From Anaerolineales bacterium (GTDB lineage Bacteria > Chloroflexota > Anaerolineae > Anaerolineales > UBA11579), in contig JANWHN010000026.1 in assembly GCA_025450445.1 (NCBI GenBank), forward strand, positions 1 to 38,148: DNA of 38,148 nt. Reading direction: 5' to 3'. The stretch's first letter is position 1, and each line of letters begins with the position of its first letter. The translations under genes were made by a program, and so were the position numbers. The notes under the pieces are model-generated. The model did not search any database, was not told the origin of the DNA, and worked only from the letters and a program-made list of their open reading frames with translations. Positions 8,362 through 17,782 of this stretch are shown in pieces.

Positions 8362-9150
8362 ATGGCGCGCATCTACACGCTGGTCAACCAAAAGGGCGGA
8401 GTCGGCAAAACCACCACAACCATCAATCTAGGCGCTTACCTGGCCGATATGGGCCAGCGCGTTTTGCTGGTCGATCTCGACCCACAAGCCAATGCGACAT
8501 CGTGTCTCGGCATCAACAAAGCCACAGTCAAAAGCGGAACGTACGATGCGCTCACCGGCGGCGTTCCAGCCGCAGACAGCATTCTGCGCAATCCTCAGCT
8601 CAAGCTCTCGTTGCTGCCCTCAGCGCCGGCTCTGGCTGGCGCCGAAGTCGAGCTGGTCAATGAGCTCGCTCGCGAAAACCGCTTGAAGCAGGCCTTGGCG
8701 CCGCTGAAAGATCGCTACGATTACATCCTGATCGATTGTCCCCCGTCATTGGGATTGCTGACCTTGAACGGCATGGTGGCCGCCCAAGATGGATTGCTTA
8801 TTCCTGTGCAATGCGAATACCTGGCGCTCGAAGGCTTGGGCATGCTCATGGACACGGTTGCTCGCGTTCGCAAAGCGCTATTTCCAAAACTAAAGGTGCG
8901 CGGCATCCTGCTAACCATGTACGACAATCGCACCAACCTTGCCCAAGAGGTTGTGGATGAAGTCCGCAGCCATTTTGGCGACCAGGTCTTCCAAAGCATC
9001 ATTCCGCGTTCGGTGCGGTTGGCGGAAGCCCCATCGCACGGCTTGCCCATCCTTGCTTATTTCCCCAATTCGCCCGGAGCGGATGCACACCGCGCCTTGG
9101 CCGAAGAGGTCTTGCAGCAAGACGGCGTCAAGATTCCGGTGGAAGCCTAG
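8362..9150 (+). CDS. parA: ParA/Soj chromosome partitioning ATPase
   Basis: Deviant Walker A NQKGGVGKTTTTINLGAYLA, DLDPQANAT, YILIDCPPSLGLLT. Confidence 0.95.
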   Translation: MARIYTLVNQKGGVGKTTTTINLGAYLADMGQRVLLVDLDPQANATSCLGINKATVKSGTYDALTGGVPAADSILRNPQLKLSLLPSAPALAGAEVELVNELARENRLKQALAPLKDRYDYILIDCPPSLGLLTLNGMVAAQDGLLIPVQCEYLALEGLGMLMDTVARVRKALFPKLKVRGILLTMYDNRTNLAQEVVDEVRSHFGDQVFQSIIPRSVRLAEAPSHGLPILAYFPNSPGADAHRALAEEVLQQDGVKIPVEA

Positions 9151-10005
9151 ATGGCGGGTAAAGTTCGCCTGGGCAAGGGATTAGACGCGCTTATCCCACC
9201 AGCGGAGAGCGCCCTGCGCAGCAGCGACGTGCAGCAGCTCGCCGTCGATCAGATTCAGCCCAACCCGCACCAACCCCGAACTCGTTTCGCCAAAGAAGAG
9301 TTAGCCGAGCTAGCCGAATCGATCCTGGCTCACGGCGTCATCCAGCCCCTGATCGTGCGCCGCGGCCGCGGCAACGACTACACATTGATCGCTGGCGAGC
9401 GCCGCCTGCATGCCGCCAAGCTGGCTGGCTTGAAGGCTGTGCCGGTCGTCATGCGCGAAGCCGATGATCAGGCAATGGTTGAGATTGCGCTTGTTGAGAA
9501 TGTCCAGCGCGCCGACCTGAGTCCATTGGAATCTGCGGAAGCATTCCAACAACTGCACACCGAATTTCGTTTATCACACGAGCAGATCGCCAAGCGGGTC
9601 GGCAAAAGCCGCGTGGCAGTTACCAACACGATCGGCCTGCTCGACCTTTCAGAAAAGGTCAAAGAAGCCTTGGCTGCTGGCGTGATCACGGAGGGACATG
9701 GGCGCGCGCTCAAAGCACTGACCAACGAGCAGGCTCAGAATGCGGCTTTGCGCAGCATCATTTCGCAGGACCTCAATGTACGCCAGGTTGAAGAGCTGGT
9801 GCGCAAGTTAAAAGGCCACAAGCCAAAGAAAGCAACCAAGCGCTCGTCGTCAGCGGAGATCCAATCTTTGCAAAGTGAGTTGCGCGATGCGCTGGGCACA
9901 AAGGTGATGCTGCAGCACAGCAAAAAGGGCGGACGAATAACTCTTTACTATTACTCAGACGAGGAGCTGGACAATCTTGTAACTCGGCTCTTGCGTAAGA
10001 GATAG
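9151..10005 (+). CDS. parB: ParB/Spo0J partition protein
   Basis: GKGLDALIP N-terminus, QIQPNPHQPR, GERRLHAAKLAG, ENVQRADLSPLESAEAF, HTH KRVGKSRVAVTNTIGLL. Confidence 0.95.
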   Translation: MAGKVRLGKGLDALIPPAESALRSSDVQQLAVDQIQPNPHQPRTRFAKEELAELAESILAHGVIQPLIVRRGRGNDYTLIAGERRLHAAKLAGLKAVPVVMREADDQAMVEIALVENVQRADLSPLESAEAFQQLHTEFRLSHEQIAKRVGKSRVAVTNTIGLLDLSEKVKEALAAGVITEGHGRALKALTNEQAQNAALRSIISQDLNVRQVEELVRKLKGHKPKKATKRSSSAEIQSLQSELRDALGTKVMLQHSKKGGRITLYYYSDEELDNLVTRLLRKR

Positions 10006-10011
10006 TTCTTC

Positions 10012-11610
10012 ATGCTCATTCTGAGCAATGCCCGGATCCATACAATGGATCCGCAACAACCAAGCGCATCGGCGTTAGCCATTCAACCGGTTTCTGAACA
10101 CAGCGGTCGCATCATCGCTGTCGGCGATCTCGCCAGCCTGCAAGCCGAATTTCCTGAAGCAAAAGTAGAAGATCTAAACGGGCGCGTCATTCTGCCTGGG
10201 CTCACCGATGCGCATGTCCACTTGCGGCAATACGCTCTGGGCTTGCAGCAGATCGATTGCAACACCGCCACCCGCGCCGAGTGCATCCAACGCGTGGCCG
10301 AGCGTGCTGCGCAAACTGCGCCCGGCGTCTGGATCCGCGGCCACGGCTGGCGCCAAAATGACTGGCGGGAAGGTTTCGGCACCGCCGCCATTTTGGACGC
10401 AGTCACGCCCAACAATCCCGTCTATCTGACCGCCGCTTCTCTGCACGCCGGTTGGGCGAACAGCGCGGCGCTGAAAGCAGCTGGGGTTAGCGCAAACACC
10501 GCAGATCCCCCCAATGGAACCATTGGCAGGGATGCAAGTGGGCAACCGACGGGCATCCTTTTTGAAGAGGCTTTGGGTTTGGTTGCCGATGTAATGCCCC
10601 AAACCACTGGGGAGGAAGATGCGCAGGCGATGCGGGAAGTCCAGCAAGATTTATGGAGCCTTGGCTTAACTAGCGTTCATGATTTCGATCGTGACCGTAG
10701 CTTCCGGGCCTTGCAAACTTTGCGCGAGCGCGGCGAACTGAAGCTGCGTGTGCTGAAGAATTTGCCGGGGGAGCTTCTAGACCACATCCTGGAAATCGGC
10801 CTACGCAGCGGATTTGGCGACGATCTGCTGCGGACTGGCAACATCAAGGTCTTCGCCGACGGCGCGCTGGGTCCGCGCACGGCGGCCATGATCGAGCCGT
10901 ATGAAGGCGAACCGGAGAACCGGGGCATGCTGTTCCTGGATAGCGAAGAGCTTTTGGACGCAGCACAAAAAGCTGCACTGAGCGGGTTGGGAATGACAGT
11001 TCATGCCATTGGCGACCGTGCCAACCACGAAGTTCTCAACGCCTACGAGCAGCTACGCGCCTTTGAACGCGACCACCAATTGCCGGCGCGCCGTCACCGC
11101 ATCGAGCATGTCCAAGTCTTGCATCCAGACGATATTGGTCGGCTCGGCAAACTCGGGGTCATTGCATCCATGCAGCCGATCCACGCGATCTCAGACATGA
11201 CCGCCGCCGATAAATATTGGGGCGAGCGCGCGCAGTTTTCTTATGGCTGGCGCAGCCAGCTGAACGCTGGTGCGGTGCTGGCGTTTGGTTCCGACGCGCC
11301 GGTCGAGTCGCCGAACCCATTCCTTGGTCTACACGCCGCGGTCACGCGCCGCCGCGCCGACGGCAGCCCGGACGCAGAAGGCTGGCGCCCGAAAGAAAAG
11401 TTGAGTTTAGCTGAAGCGTTATTAGGATTTACCGCCGGACCGGCTTATGCAGCCGGCATGGAAGCCCGGCTTGGAAAATTGGCGCCCGGCTATTTTGCAG
11501 ACCTGATCGTTTTAGACGAAGACCCATTCCAAATCGACGCCCACGACCTGCAACACCTCAAGCCGCAGGCAACGATGGTAGGCGGCGAATGGGTTTGGAG
11601 AGTCAGCTAG
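10012..11610 (+). CDS. YtcJ-like amidohydrolase
   Basis: 532 aa; LPGLTDAHVHLRQY, IKVFADGALGPRTAAM, HRIEHVQVL, FGSDAPVESPNPF. Confidence 0.88.
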   Translation: MLILSNARIHTMDPQQPSASALAIQPVSEHSGRIIAVGDLASLQAEFPEAKVEDLNGRVILPGLTDAHVHLRQYALGLQQIDCNTATRAECIQRVAERAAQTAPGVWIRGHGWRQNDWREGFGTAAILDAVTPNNPVYLTAASLHAGWANSAALKAAGVSANTADPPNGTIGRDASGQPTGILFEEALGLVADVMPQTTGEEDAQAMREVQQDLWSLGLTSVHDFDRDRSFRALQTLRERGELKLRVLKNLPGELLDHILEIGLRSGFGDDLLRTGNIKVFADGALGPRTAAMIEPYEGEPENRGMLFLDSEELLDAAQKAALSGLGMTVHAIGDRANHEVLNAYEQLRAFERDHQLPARRHRIEHVQVLHPDDIGRLGKLGVIASMQPIHAISDMTAADKYWGERAQFSYGWRSQLNAGAVLAFGSDAPVESPNPFLGLHAAVTRRRADGSPDAEGWRPKEKLSLAEALLGFTAGPAYAAGMEARLGKLAPGYFADLIVLDEDPFQIDAHDLQHLKPQATMVGGEWVWRVS

Positions 11611-11618
11611 TTAGAAAT

Positions 11619-12785
11619 TTAGCCTTGATTGCTGACGAAGCGCTCGTTCTCAGCCAGCGAATCGCGGGCTAGCTCAAGCAGCGCTTGCAAATTACGTTCA
11701 GATTGTTCGCTGAAATGCTGCAAACCATCTTGCACTTCGCGCAAGTTGTCTTCGATCTGGGCCAATTGACCGACAAGCTTTTCACGCTGGCGCACACCTT
11801 CGCGCTGCTGTTCCTCATGGCTCAACGTAAAGCTGGCCCAACGTTTTTGGGCATCGGCCTGAAAGGTTGACCATTCCTGGCGAAAGCGCTGGTCGCCCAG
11901 GCGTTGAACTTCGGTCAGCTCGTTGATTCGCCGGTTGATCTTTTCCACCAACTCATCGAAGGCACGCTGGGCGCGCTTGACTGCTAGATCCGTCGTTTCG
12001 ATATCCTTAAGTCGAGCGCTGATCTCGGTCGATTGCTCCTCGACAGTCTCGAAACGCTTTTGCCATTCTTTCCAAACGCGATCCCGTTCCGACTGATCCA
12101 GAGCGGCAGTTTCCAGGAATTTCTTCTGCTCCAGTCGCCGCTCAGCATCCGCCTCCGCAACCTCGTCAATCTTTTTCTCAACCTTGCGCTGCGAAAGCAA
12201 CATATGCTCCGACTGTTTTGCAGCTGCTTCCAAGCGGGTGAGCAAGCCAGCCACCTCTGCATGCATTGTTGTCAATCGCTCGGCATCTTCCTTTGAACTG
12301 TCTTGCAGCTTTCGAGAAAGCTGGGCCCGGTGCTCTTCACCCTTCACCACCGTGGCGATAGATTCTTCCAAACTCTCTATTGAAGACCTAAGCTCACGAA
12401 GGTCTTCTTCTTTGTTGTTCAAATCTGTTTGCAAAACCTGAATCTGGCTGGCGTCTTTGCGGAAATCCTCCAGCACCTTGGCCATTCCCTTTGTCTCTTG
12501 CTGGATCAGTTTTTCCTGTTGCTTTTGGGCTTTTTCAAAATCCTGCGATTGTTTTTTGATCTCAGCACGCAATGTCTTTAGATCCTTAGTGACCTCTGCT
12601 ATTTCTTTGGCTGCCGCGTCGATCTTAGTTCCCTGAGAGGTGATGGCCTTACTGGCGGCTTGGTTGCCACTCAATAATCGCTCGAGCCCACCCAAACGAT
12701 TCTCCAACTCAGAGAGCGTCGTTTGGGCCTTGCGGCGCTCTTCGTCCAGCCATTCGACCTTCTTTTCTAGCTGCTCTTTTTCCAT
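11619..12785 (-). CDS. Long coiled-coil protein
   Basis: 388 aa almost entirely K/E/Q/L heptad-like sequence; no transmembrane or catalytic motif seen. Confidence 0.8.
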   Translation of the reverse strand: MEKEQLEKKVEWLDEERRKAQTTLSELENRLGGLERLLSGNQAASKAITSQGTKIDAAAKEIAEVTKDLKTLRAEIKKQSQDFEKAQKQQEKLIQQETKGMAKVLEDFRKDASQIQVLQTDLNNKEEDLRELRSSIESLEESIATVVKGEEHRAQLSRKLQDSSKEDAERLTTMHAEVAGLLTRLEAAAKQSEHMLLSQRKVEKKIDEVAEADAERRLEQKKFLETAALDQSERDRVWKEWQKRFETVEEQSTEISARLKDIETTDLAVKRAQRAFDELVEKINRRINELTEVQRLGDQRFRQEWSTFQADAQKRWASFTLSHEEQQREGVRQREKLVGQLAQIEDNLREVQDGLQHFSEQSERNLQALLELARDSLAENERFVSNQG

Positions 12786-12793
12786 GGGCGCAG

Positions 12794-12799
12794 ATTATA
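12794..12799 (-). promoter_or_regulatory. -10 box, leaderless-type
   Basis: Minus strand TATAAT 8 nt upstream of ATG 12785. Confidence 0.5.
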
Positions 12800-12813
12800 G
12801 CGATTCTAGGGTC

Positions 12814-14259
12814 TTATGGAAACAATTGTGGGTACATAGCGGCTAGCGCCGGCACGGCGCCCAGAAAGAAGCGCGAAAGCAACCCAAATCCTACAAAGCT
12901 TACGACCGCGATGCCCAAGAAAGCCCAGTTGATCGGATTCTTTATGTCTAGGATCTCGATCTTGCTGGTCGCGACCTCGTCTCCAAAATTCTTGGTAGCC
13001 TGAGCCCCACGTTGAGTAAAAAATACGAATAGCAGTCGCGCTCCCGTGGCCAGCAATCCGAGGCTCCCTGTTAAAGAAGCAATGGCTGCCCAAGAGGAAA
13101 ATTGGGCAAGCCCACTCCAAACAGCCAGGTGGGCTGGAAAGCTGGAGAGCAACGGCAATCCTGCAATGGCGAAAATCGACAAGACCATCACCGAAAAGAA
13201 GAAGGGGTGCGATCTAAATATGGACTTGACTTCATCCAGATCATGCTGGCCTTTAGTTAGGGACCAAAATGTCCCCAACACAACAGCCCAGATCCACATA
13301 GCGAGAGTATTAGGCAAGAGGAGAGCAAAAAATGCTTGGACCGATTCACCACCGGCCAGACCGATAGCCTGCAGATTTGTGCCGATTACAACCATGGCTC
13401 CGTAAGCGAAGATGCGCCCCAAATGACGCTGACCCGCCGCCCATAACCCCGCAAGCAGCACGGCCAAGCTTCCAGCAACGAGAAGAAGCTCATACACGAA
13501 AGCGTTATCACGCAGCCAGACGTAGCGATCCAGGAAACTCAATCCGAACAAAGTTGCGATCGAGGGAAGGAACGAAATAAGGAAGCCGAAAACATAAGGA
13601 TGCGCATCTTCGGCGAGCATCGGGATCCACGAATGCAAAGGGAATAAACCAAGAATAAAAGTAAAGCCAAGCGCGAGCAAAACCCCGGAACGCAGAGCCA
13701 AGTTCACGTTACCCGGGCTAGCTTCGACGCCGGTCAGCAGCCATCCAGTAAACAAGACGAATGGAACTGCTAATGCCTGGAAGGTGAGGAAGCGCATAAC
13801 TCCCGCGGTGGGAACTTTCCCAGGCGGGGCAAACAAAGGAACCGAAATCAGAATAACCATGCCGATGATCAGGGCCGCGTAAAGAAACGGATCGACAGCC
13901 AGTGCTGCAACAAACAAACTCACCATGATGAAGCTTAATGGGATAAACAGCCTGTTCGGGCGCACGATCACAGTTCCAAACAGCCACAGGGTTTGCATTA
14001 CGTAGATGAAAGTGAGCAACGGCTTATCGAAACTATCGAGGGTGAAATTGCGACCGAACAGAACAAGACTCGGGGCTATTTCAAGTGAGACGGGGCCCAG
14101 AGTGAGGACAACGTCGATCGGCAATTGCCAAGCAGCCCAGACGAGGAACACCGACGCGCCAATCGCAATGAGGAAAGTTGCGCGGGGACTCATCCGAAAC
14201 ACTAAAAGCAAAATGCCAACCGCAGCTGGCAGGATGATCCACAGATGGGTGGAGCTCAC
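12814..14259 (-). CDS. Complex I / Hyf / Mrp antiporter-like subunit (NuoN/HyfF-like)
   Basis: 481 aa, about 14 hydrophobic segments; GLFPLHSWIPMLAEDAHPYVFGF resembles the Proton_antipo_M PLHxWLPxA region. Confidence 0.7.
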   Translation of the reverse strand: MSSTHLWIILPAAVGILLLVFRMSPRATFLIAIGASVFLVWAAWQLPIDVVLTLGPVSLEIAPSLVLFGRNFTLDSFDKPLLTFIYVMQTLWLFGTVIVRPNRLFIPLSFIMVSLFVAALAVDPFLYAALIIGMVILISVPLFAPPGKVPTAGVMRFLTFQALAVPFVLFTGWLLTGVEASPGNVNLALRSGVLLALGFTFILGLFPLHSWIPMLAEDAHPYVFGFLISFLPSIATLFGLSFLDRYVWLRDNAFVYELLLVAGSLAVLLAGLWAAGQRHLGRIFAYGAMVVIGTNLQAIGLAGGESVQAFFALLLPNTLAMWIWAVVLGTFWSLTKGQHDLDEVKSIFRSHPFFFSVMVLSIFAIAGLPLLSSFPAHLAVWSGLAQFSSWAAIASLTGSLGLLATGARLLFVFFTQRGAQATKNFGDEVATSKIEILDIKNPINWAFLGIAVVSFVGFGLLSRFFLGAVPALAAMYPQLFP

Positions 14260-14849
14260 GAGCGCGGCTCCATTCCGGGCGCCAGGATCAGATAAGTTCC
14301 GATAAGCGCGATACCCAGGTTCACCACGGCCAGCAAGCCGACCACAAGGATGGAAGCTTCCACCGCGGCATAAAGGATCTCGAAACCCGAAAAGAATGTA
14401 AGAATACCAATCACGGTCCGGAAATAACTCGAGCTAAACCCGATCTGCAACAACCCGATACCGAGTAGCAAAAGGCTGGCAGCCGCCTGGCTCTCGCCTA
14501 TAGCGGGGTTCCACCCGGCCAAGCGTGGGGCAGCTCCGAGGACCACCAAAATGATCAGCCCGGCAGAGATCGAGCGAAAAGCGCCGCTGCCCTGCCAGGT
14601 TTGCGACCCCAGGCTTGGCTGTTGCGGCACAGACAGAATCGTGAATCCCAAGATCGCGGCTGCCATCCAGCCCGACACAAGTTTGACCGCGGCTAGTTCC
14701 AGGGGCCATGACGAAGTGGTCAGCAGGAAGGCCCAGAGATATTGCAAACCCAGGGCAGCAATTACGGAACGCCAATCGCGACCTACCAGGACGGCGATGG
14801 CCGTGATCGCGGTCAAAATAACTATTACAAGACCGAGCGCGCCTTCCAT
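14256..14849 (-). CDS. HyfE/NuoK-like membrane subunit
   Basis: About 197 aa from ATG 14849 (ATGA overlap with upstream stop); C-terminal GFEILYAAVEASILVVGLLAVVNLGIALIG resembles NuoK/HyfE. Confidence 0.6.
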   Translation of the reverse strand: MEGALGLVIVILTAITAIAVLVGRDWRSVIAALGLQYLWAFLLTTSSWPLELAAVKLVSGWMAAAILGFTILSVPQQPSLGSQTWQGSGAFRSISAGLIILVVLGAAPRLAGWNPAIGESQAAASLLLLGIGLLQIGFSSSYFRTVIGILTFFSGFEILYAAVEASILVVGLLAVVNLGIALIGTYLILAPGMEPRS

Positions 14850-16363
14850 CAGGCTCCGAGTCCGACCTGCGCGACAACGGAGAGCAATAGTGCGATCAGG
14901 AGCAAAGCCCACAGGATGCCCGCTGGTCCTTCGAGAATTCCGCTGACAAACGCAAGCGCCGCGGTGAGACCCGCAAATCCGCGTCTACCAACACTGTTTA
15001 GCCAGCTAAGCGACAGCACAGATTCAAGAGCCGCAACCACCGGGCCGGGCACGTGGATGCGAAGCGCAAAAAAGCCGAAGATCGCAACGAGAGCCACGAG
15101 GATCGCGCCCCACCACCAAGCAAAAGCGAAATCATCGGAAGGAAAGGATGGCGCCGCGCCGACGCCAAAGATAACAAAAACAATCGGCAGGGAGACCGTG
15201 CCAATTAATTGAACAGTACGCGTCCAAGATTCCGCTGGGCGCTCATGAACCTTTGAAACGGCCGCCCTTCGAGCCCAGCCCAGCAAAAGCAAACCGTGGA
15301 TTGGAAGGAAGGCGTAGGCAACGAAAGAACCTGGGTTGGTGTAAAAATCTGACGCGGGAAAACTGGCTGTAAAAGGCAGCCCGCTCAAAAGAAGCGTCCC
15401 AACAATCGCGCCAACGAAGCCAAATTGTTTGCCGACGAATGTTTGCACAGCGTGTAGGAGTGCCTCGCCAAAAAGCAGGATCAATCCAAATACCATGACC
15501 GATAACACAGAACCTTGCGCCGCGGCAGCCACGGCAAGAGTTCCAAATCCCGAGGTCCAATACCCGCCTGCATCATCTTTGGCGTTTAAGAGTTTCCAAG
15601 CAGCATAGGTTGCCGGTAACAAGAGGAAAAGTTGGGCCGCGACCAATGCTGGGGGCGACATCGGCTGGGTGCGAGTCAGGAGCGCCAGCGCGGAGGCTAA
15701 TGGCGCAAGTCGAAACAAATCCGACATCGCGCTCTTCGAAACATTCAGTTGCGGGCGAAGCACCAGGCCGAGGCGCAAACCCGCCGCGATCAGCGTCAGC
15801 CCAGCAATCGCGTCACCTTCGAAATCAGGAAGCGCCCAAGCCCCGATCAACAACATGTTTCCAACCAAGTTGGCGATGAGGCGAACGGCTGCCTCGCGAC
15901 CCTGCTGCCAGTCACCAGAATCGCTGACAACCAAAACAAACAACACTAGATCCAGCAGTGTTAAGGTGAAGGCAAAGGCGAGCAGATCGCCAGAAAAGAC
16001 TGCAAACAGTACAGCTGCCGTTAAAGCCAATCCCCTGGCCCAGAGGGCCCAATTTGCAGTCATCGCTTGGCTAACCTCGGAGAGAAGCGAGGAAAATAGC
16101 AGCGCCGTAACCGAAAACGCCAGGATCCAGGAAGCCGGATCCAAAAGAAGAGGTGCGCTGAACTCCACACTTTCGCCCACCCACCAACTTTCAAACGAAA
16201 GCGAGACGGGCAACCGGAAACGTAGGAAGATCAAGGTCAACAAAGCCACTCCCGCTGTGCCAACCGCGACCAGCCAGCTTGAGCGCATTTGGCGCCGCAG
16301 GTTGCTGAATATCAACGTGAACAGTCCAGCTATAAGGACAAGAAGTGGTAACAAAAGGAGCAT
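14849..16363 (-). CDS. Complex I / Hyf antiporter-like subunit (NuoL/HyfB-like, divergent)
   Basis: 504 aa polytopic; position in a three-gene membrane cluster and TM pattern; canonical motifs poorly conserved. Confidence 0.6.
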   Translation of the reverse strand: MLLLLPLLVLIAGLFTLIFSNLRRQMRSSWLVAVGTAGVALLTLIFLRFRLPVSLSFESWWVGESVEFSAPLLLDPASWILAFSVTALLFSSLLSEVSQAMTANWALWARGLALTAAVLFAVFSGDLLAFAFTLTLLDLVLFVLVVSDSGDWQQGREAAVRLIANLVGNMLLIGAWALPDFEGDAIAGLTLIAAGLRLGLVLRPQLNVSKSAMSDLFRLAPLASALALLTRTQPMSPPALVAAQLFLLLPATYAAWKLLNAKDDAGGYWTSGFGTLAVAAAAQGSVLSVMVFGLILLFGEALLHAVQTFVGKQFGFVGAIVGTLLLSGLPFTASFPASDFYTNPGSFVAYAFLPIHGLLLLGWARRAAVSKVHERPAESWTRTVQLIGTVSLPIVFVIFGVGAAPSFPSDDFAFAWWWGAILVALVAIFGFFALRIHVPGPVVAALESVLSLSWLNSVGRRGFAGLTAALAFVSGILEGPAGILWALLLIALLLSVVAQVGLGA

Positions 16364-16366
16364 TTG

Positions 16367-17782
16367 CTAGATAAATTCTCCAAGCCCGCGATGCAAATAT
16401 TCGCCTCCGCCCGCGCGGCCCAGCCAGTGCTCGCCATCTACGATCATTTGGCCGCGCAAGAAAACTTTCTCCGGAAAGCCTTTCAGTTTCCAACCCTCGA
16501 ACAAGTTGTAATCAGTGCGCTGATGGCTGTGGGCGCGGCCGTAAGTAAGCTCGCGTTCCGGATCCCAAATGACGATGTCTGCATCCGATCCTGGCTGCAG
16601 CGCCCCCTTGCGCGGATAAAGCCCGAAGATCTTCGCCGGATTTGCGCTGGTGAATTGGACGAATTGCTGTGGCGTAATCTTGCCCGCACCAACGCCATAT
16701 GTCCACAGGATCGGCAGGCGGTCACCAACCATCGGCAACCCATTGGGAATCTTCGTGAAATCGTTGGCGCCCAGTTCCTTGCCAGGGATGGCTACTCGTT
16801 TGCCTTCGTAGTCGATCGGTTTTGTGCCATCGAAAAAGAATGGGCAATGGTCCGTGCCAATAACCTGGAATTCGTCCGCAGCTACCGCATTCCATAATCC
16901 AGAGTTGTCTTCTTTAGTGCGCATAGGCGGCGAGCAGATCCATTTGGCGCCATCGGGCTTGGCTAGATCATCTTCGCTGAAAAAAAGGTATTGCGGGCAA
17001 GTCTCGCCCATTACCTTCACTCCGCGCTCACGCGCATAGCGAAGTTGATCGGCTTCGCCAGCGCTGTTCATATGCACGATATACAACGGGGAGCTAGCCT
17101 GCGCTGCAAGGGCGCTGCCGCGCAGCACCGCGTCCACGCCGCCCCAAGCCGGCCGCGTGCGGGCATGATATTCAGCCGATGTGTGACCGGCCGCCAAAGC
17201 CTGGTCTACAAGCACGTCGATAACATCCCCGTTTTCGGCGTGCAGCATCGGCAGCATGCCGTGCTCGCGGACTAGCTGCATCACGCGGAAGATCTCGCCG
17301 TCCTGCAATCGCAAGCGGCCGTTGTAAGCCATGAACATTTTCAACGTGGAGATGCCCATCTTGAGCAACTTTGGAATCTCGTCGATGACATCGTCGTTGA
17401 GCCGAGTGATATTGGCATGAAAACCCCAGTCAACCGCAGCTTTGCCATCGGCTTTCGCGTGCCAGGCCTCAACGCCGGCCTTCAGCGAGCCGTTTTCCAG
17501 CTGCGGCACAAAATCCATAACGGTCGTGGTCCCGCCGAAAGCCGCAGCTTTGTGGCCAGTGTAATGATCGTCTGAGGAAACGGTCTCAAACATCTCCAGA
17601 TCGAAATGAGTGTGCGGATCAACGCCGCCGGGCATCAAGAGCTTGCCGGACGCGTCAAGGACCGCAGCGCCTTGTGCATTCAATCCCGGTCCCACCTCGA
17701 TGATCTTCTCGCCATCGATGCGGATATCGGCGGCGAAGCTGCCCTCAGCGGTGACCAGGGTGCCGGATTTGATCAGCAGCAT
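16367..17782 (-). CDS. hydA: Dihydropyrimidinase / D-hydantoinase (HydA-like)
   Basis: 471 aa; GGVDPHTHFDLEMF, STLKMFMAY (carbamylated Lys), HAENGDVID, GTDHCPF. Confidence 0.93.
   Translation of the reverse strand: MLLIKSGTLVTAEGSFAADIRIDGEKIIEVGPGLNAQGAAVLDASGKLLMPGGVDPHTHFDLEMFETVSSDDHYTGHKAAAFGGTTTVMDFVPQLENGSLKAGVEAWHAKADGKAAVDWGFHANITRLNDDVIDEIPKLLKMGISTLKMFMAYNGRLRLQDGEIFRVMQLVREHGMLPMLHAENGDVIDVLVDQALAAGHTSAEYHARTRPAWGGVDAVLRGSALAAQASSPLYIVHMNSAGEADQLRYARERGVKVMGETCPQYLFFSEDDLAKPDGAKWICSPPMRTKEDNSGLWNAVAADEFQVIGTDHCPFFFDGTKPIDYEGKRVAIPGKELGANDFTKIPNGLPMVGDRLPILWTYGVGAGKITPQQFVQFTSANPAKIFGLYPRKGALQPGSDADIVIWDPERELTYGRAHSHQRTDYNLFEGWKLKGFPEKVFLRGQMIVDGEHWLGRAGGGEYLHRGLGEFI

Noticed and set aside
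8362-10005. Possible plasmid or integrated element because of parAB
   Set aside because: Sequences look like chromosomal Soj/Spo0J and there is no replication, integrase or transfer gene; gyrB, miaB and folD nearby indicate chromosome.
16364-16897. 177-aa plus-strand ORF opposite hydA
   Set aside because: Antisense to a clear dihydropyrimidinase; no supporting motif.
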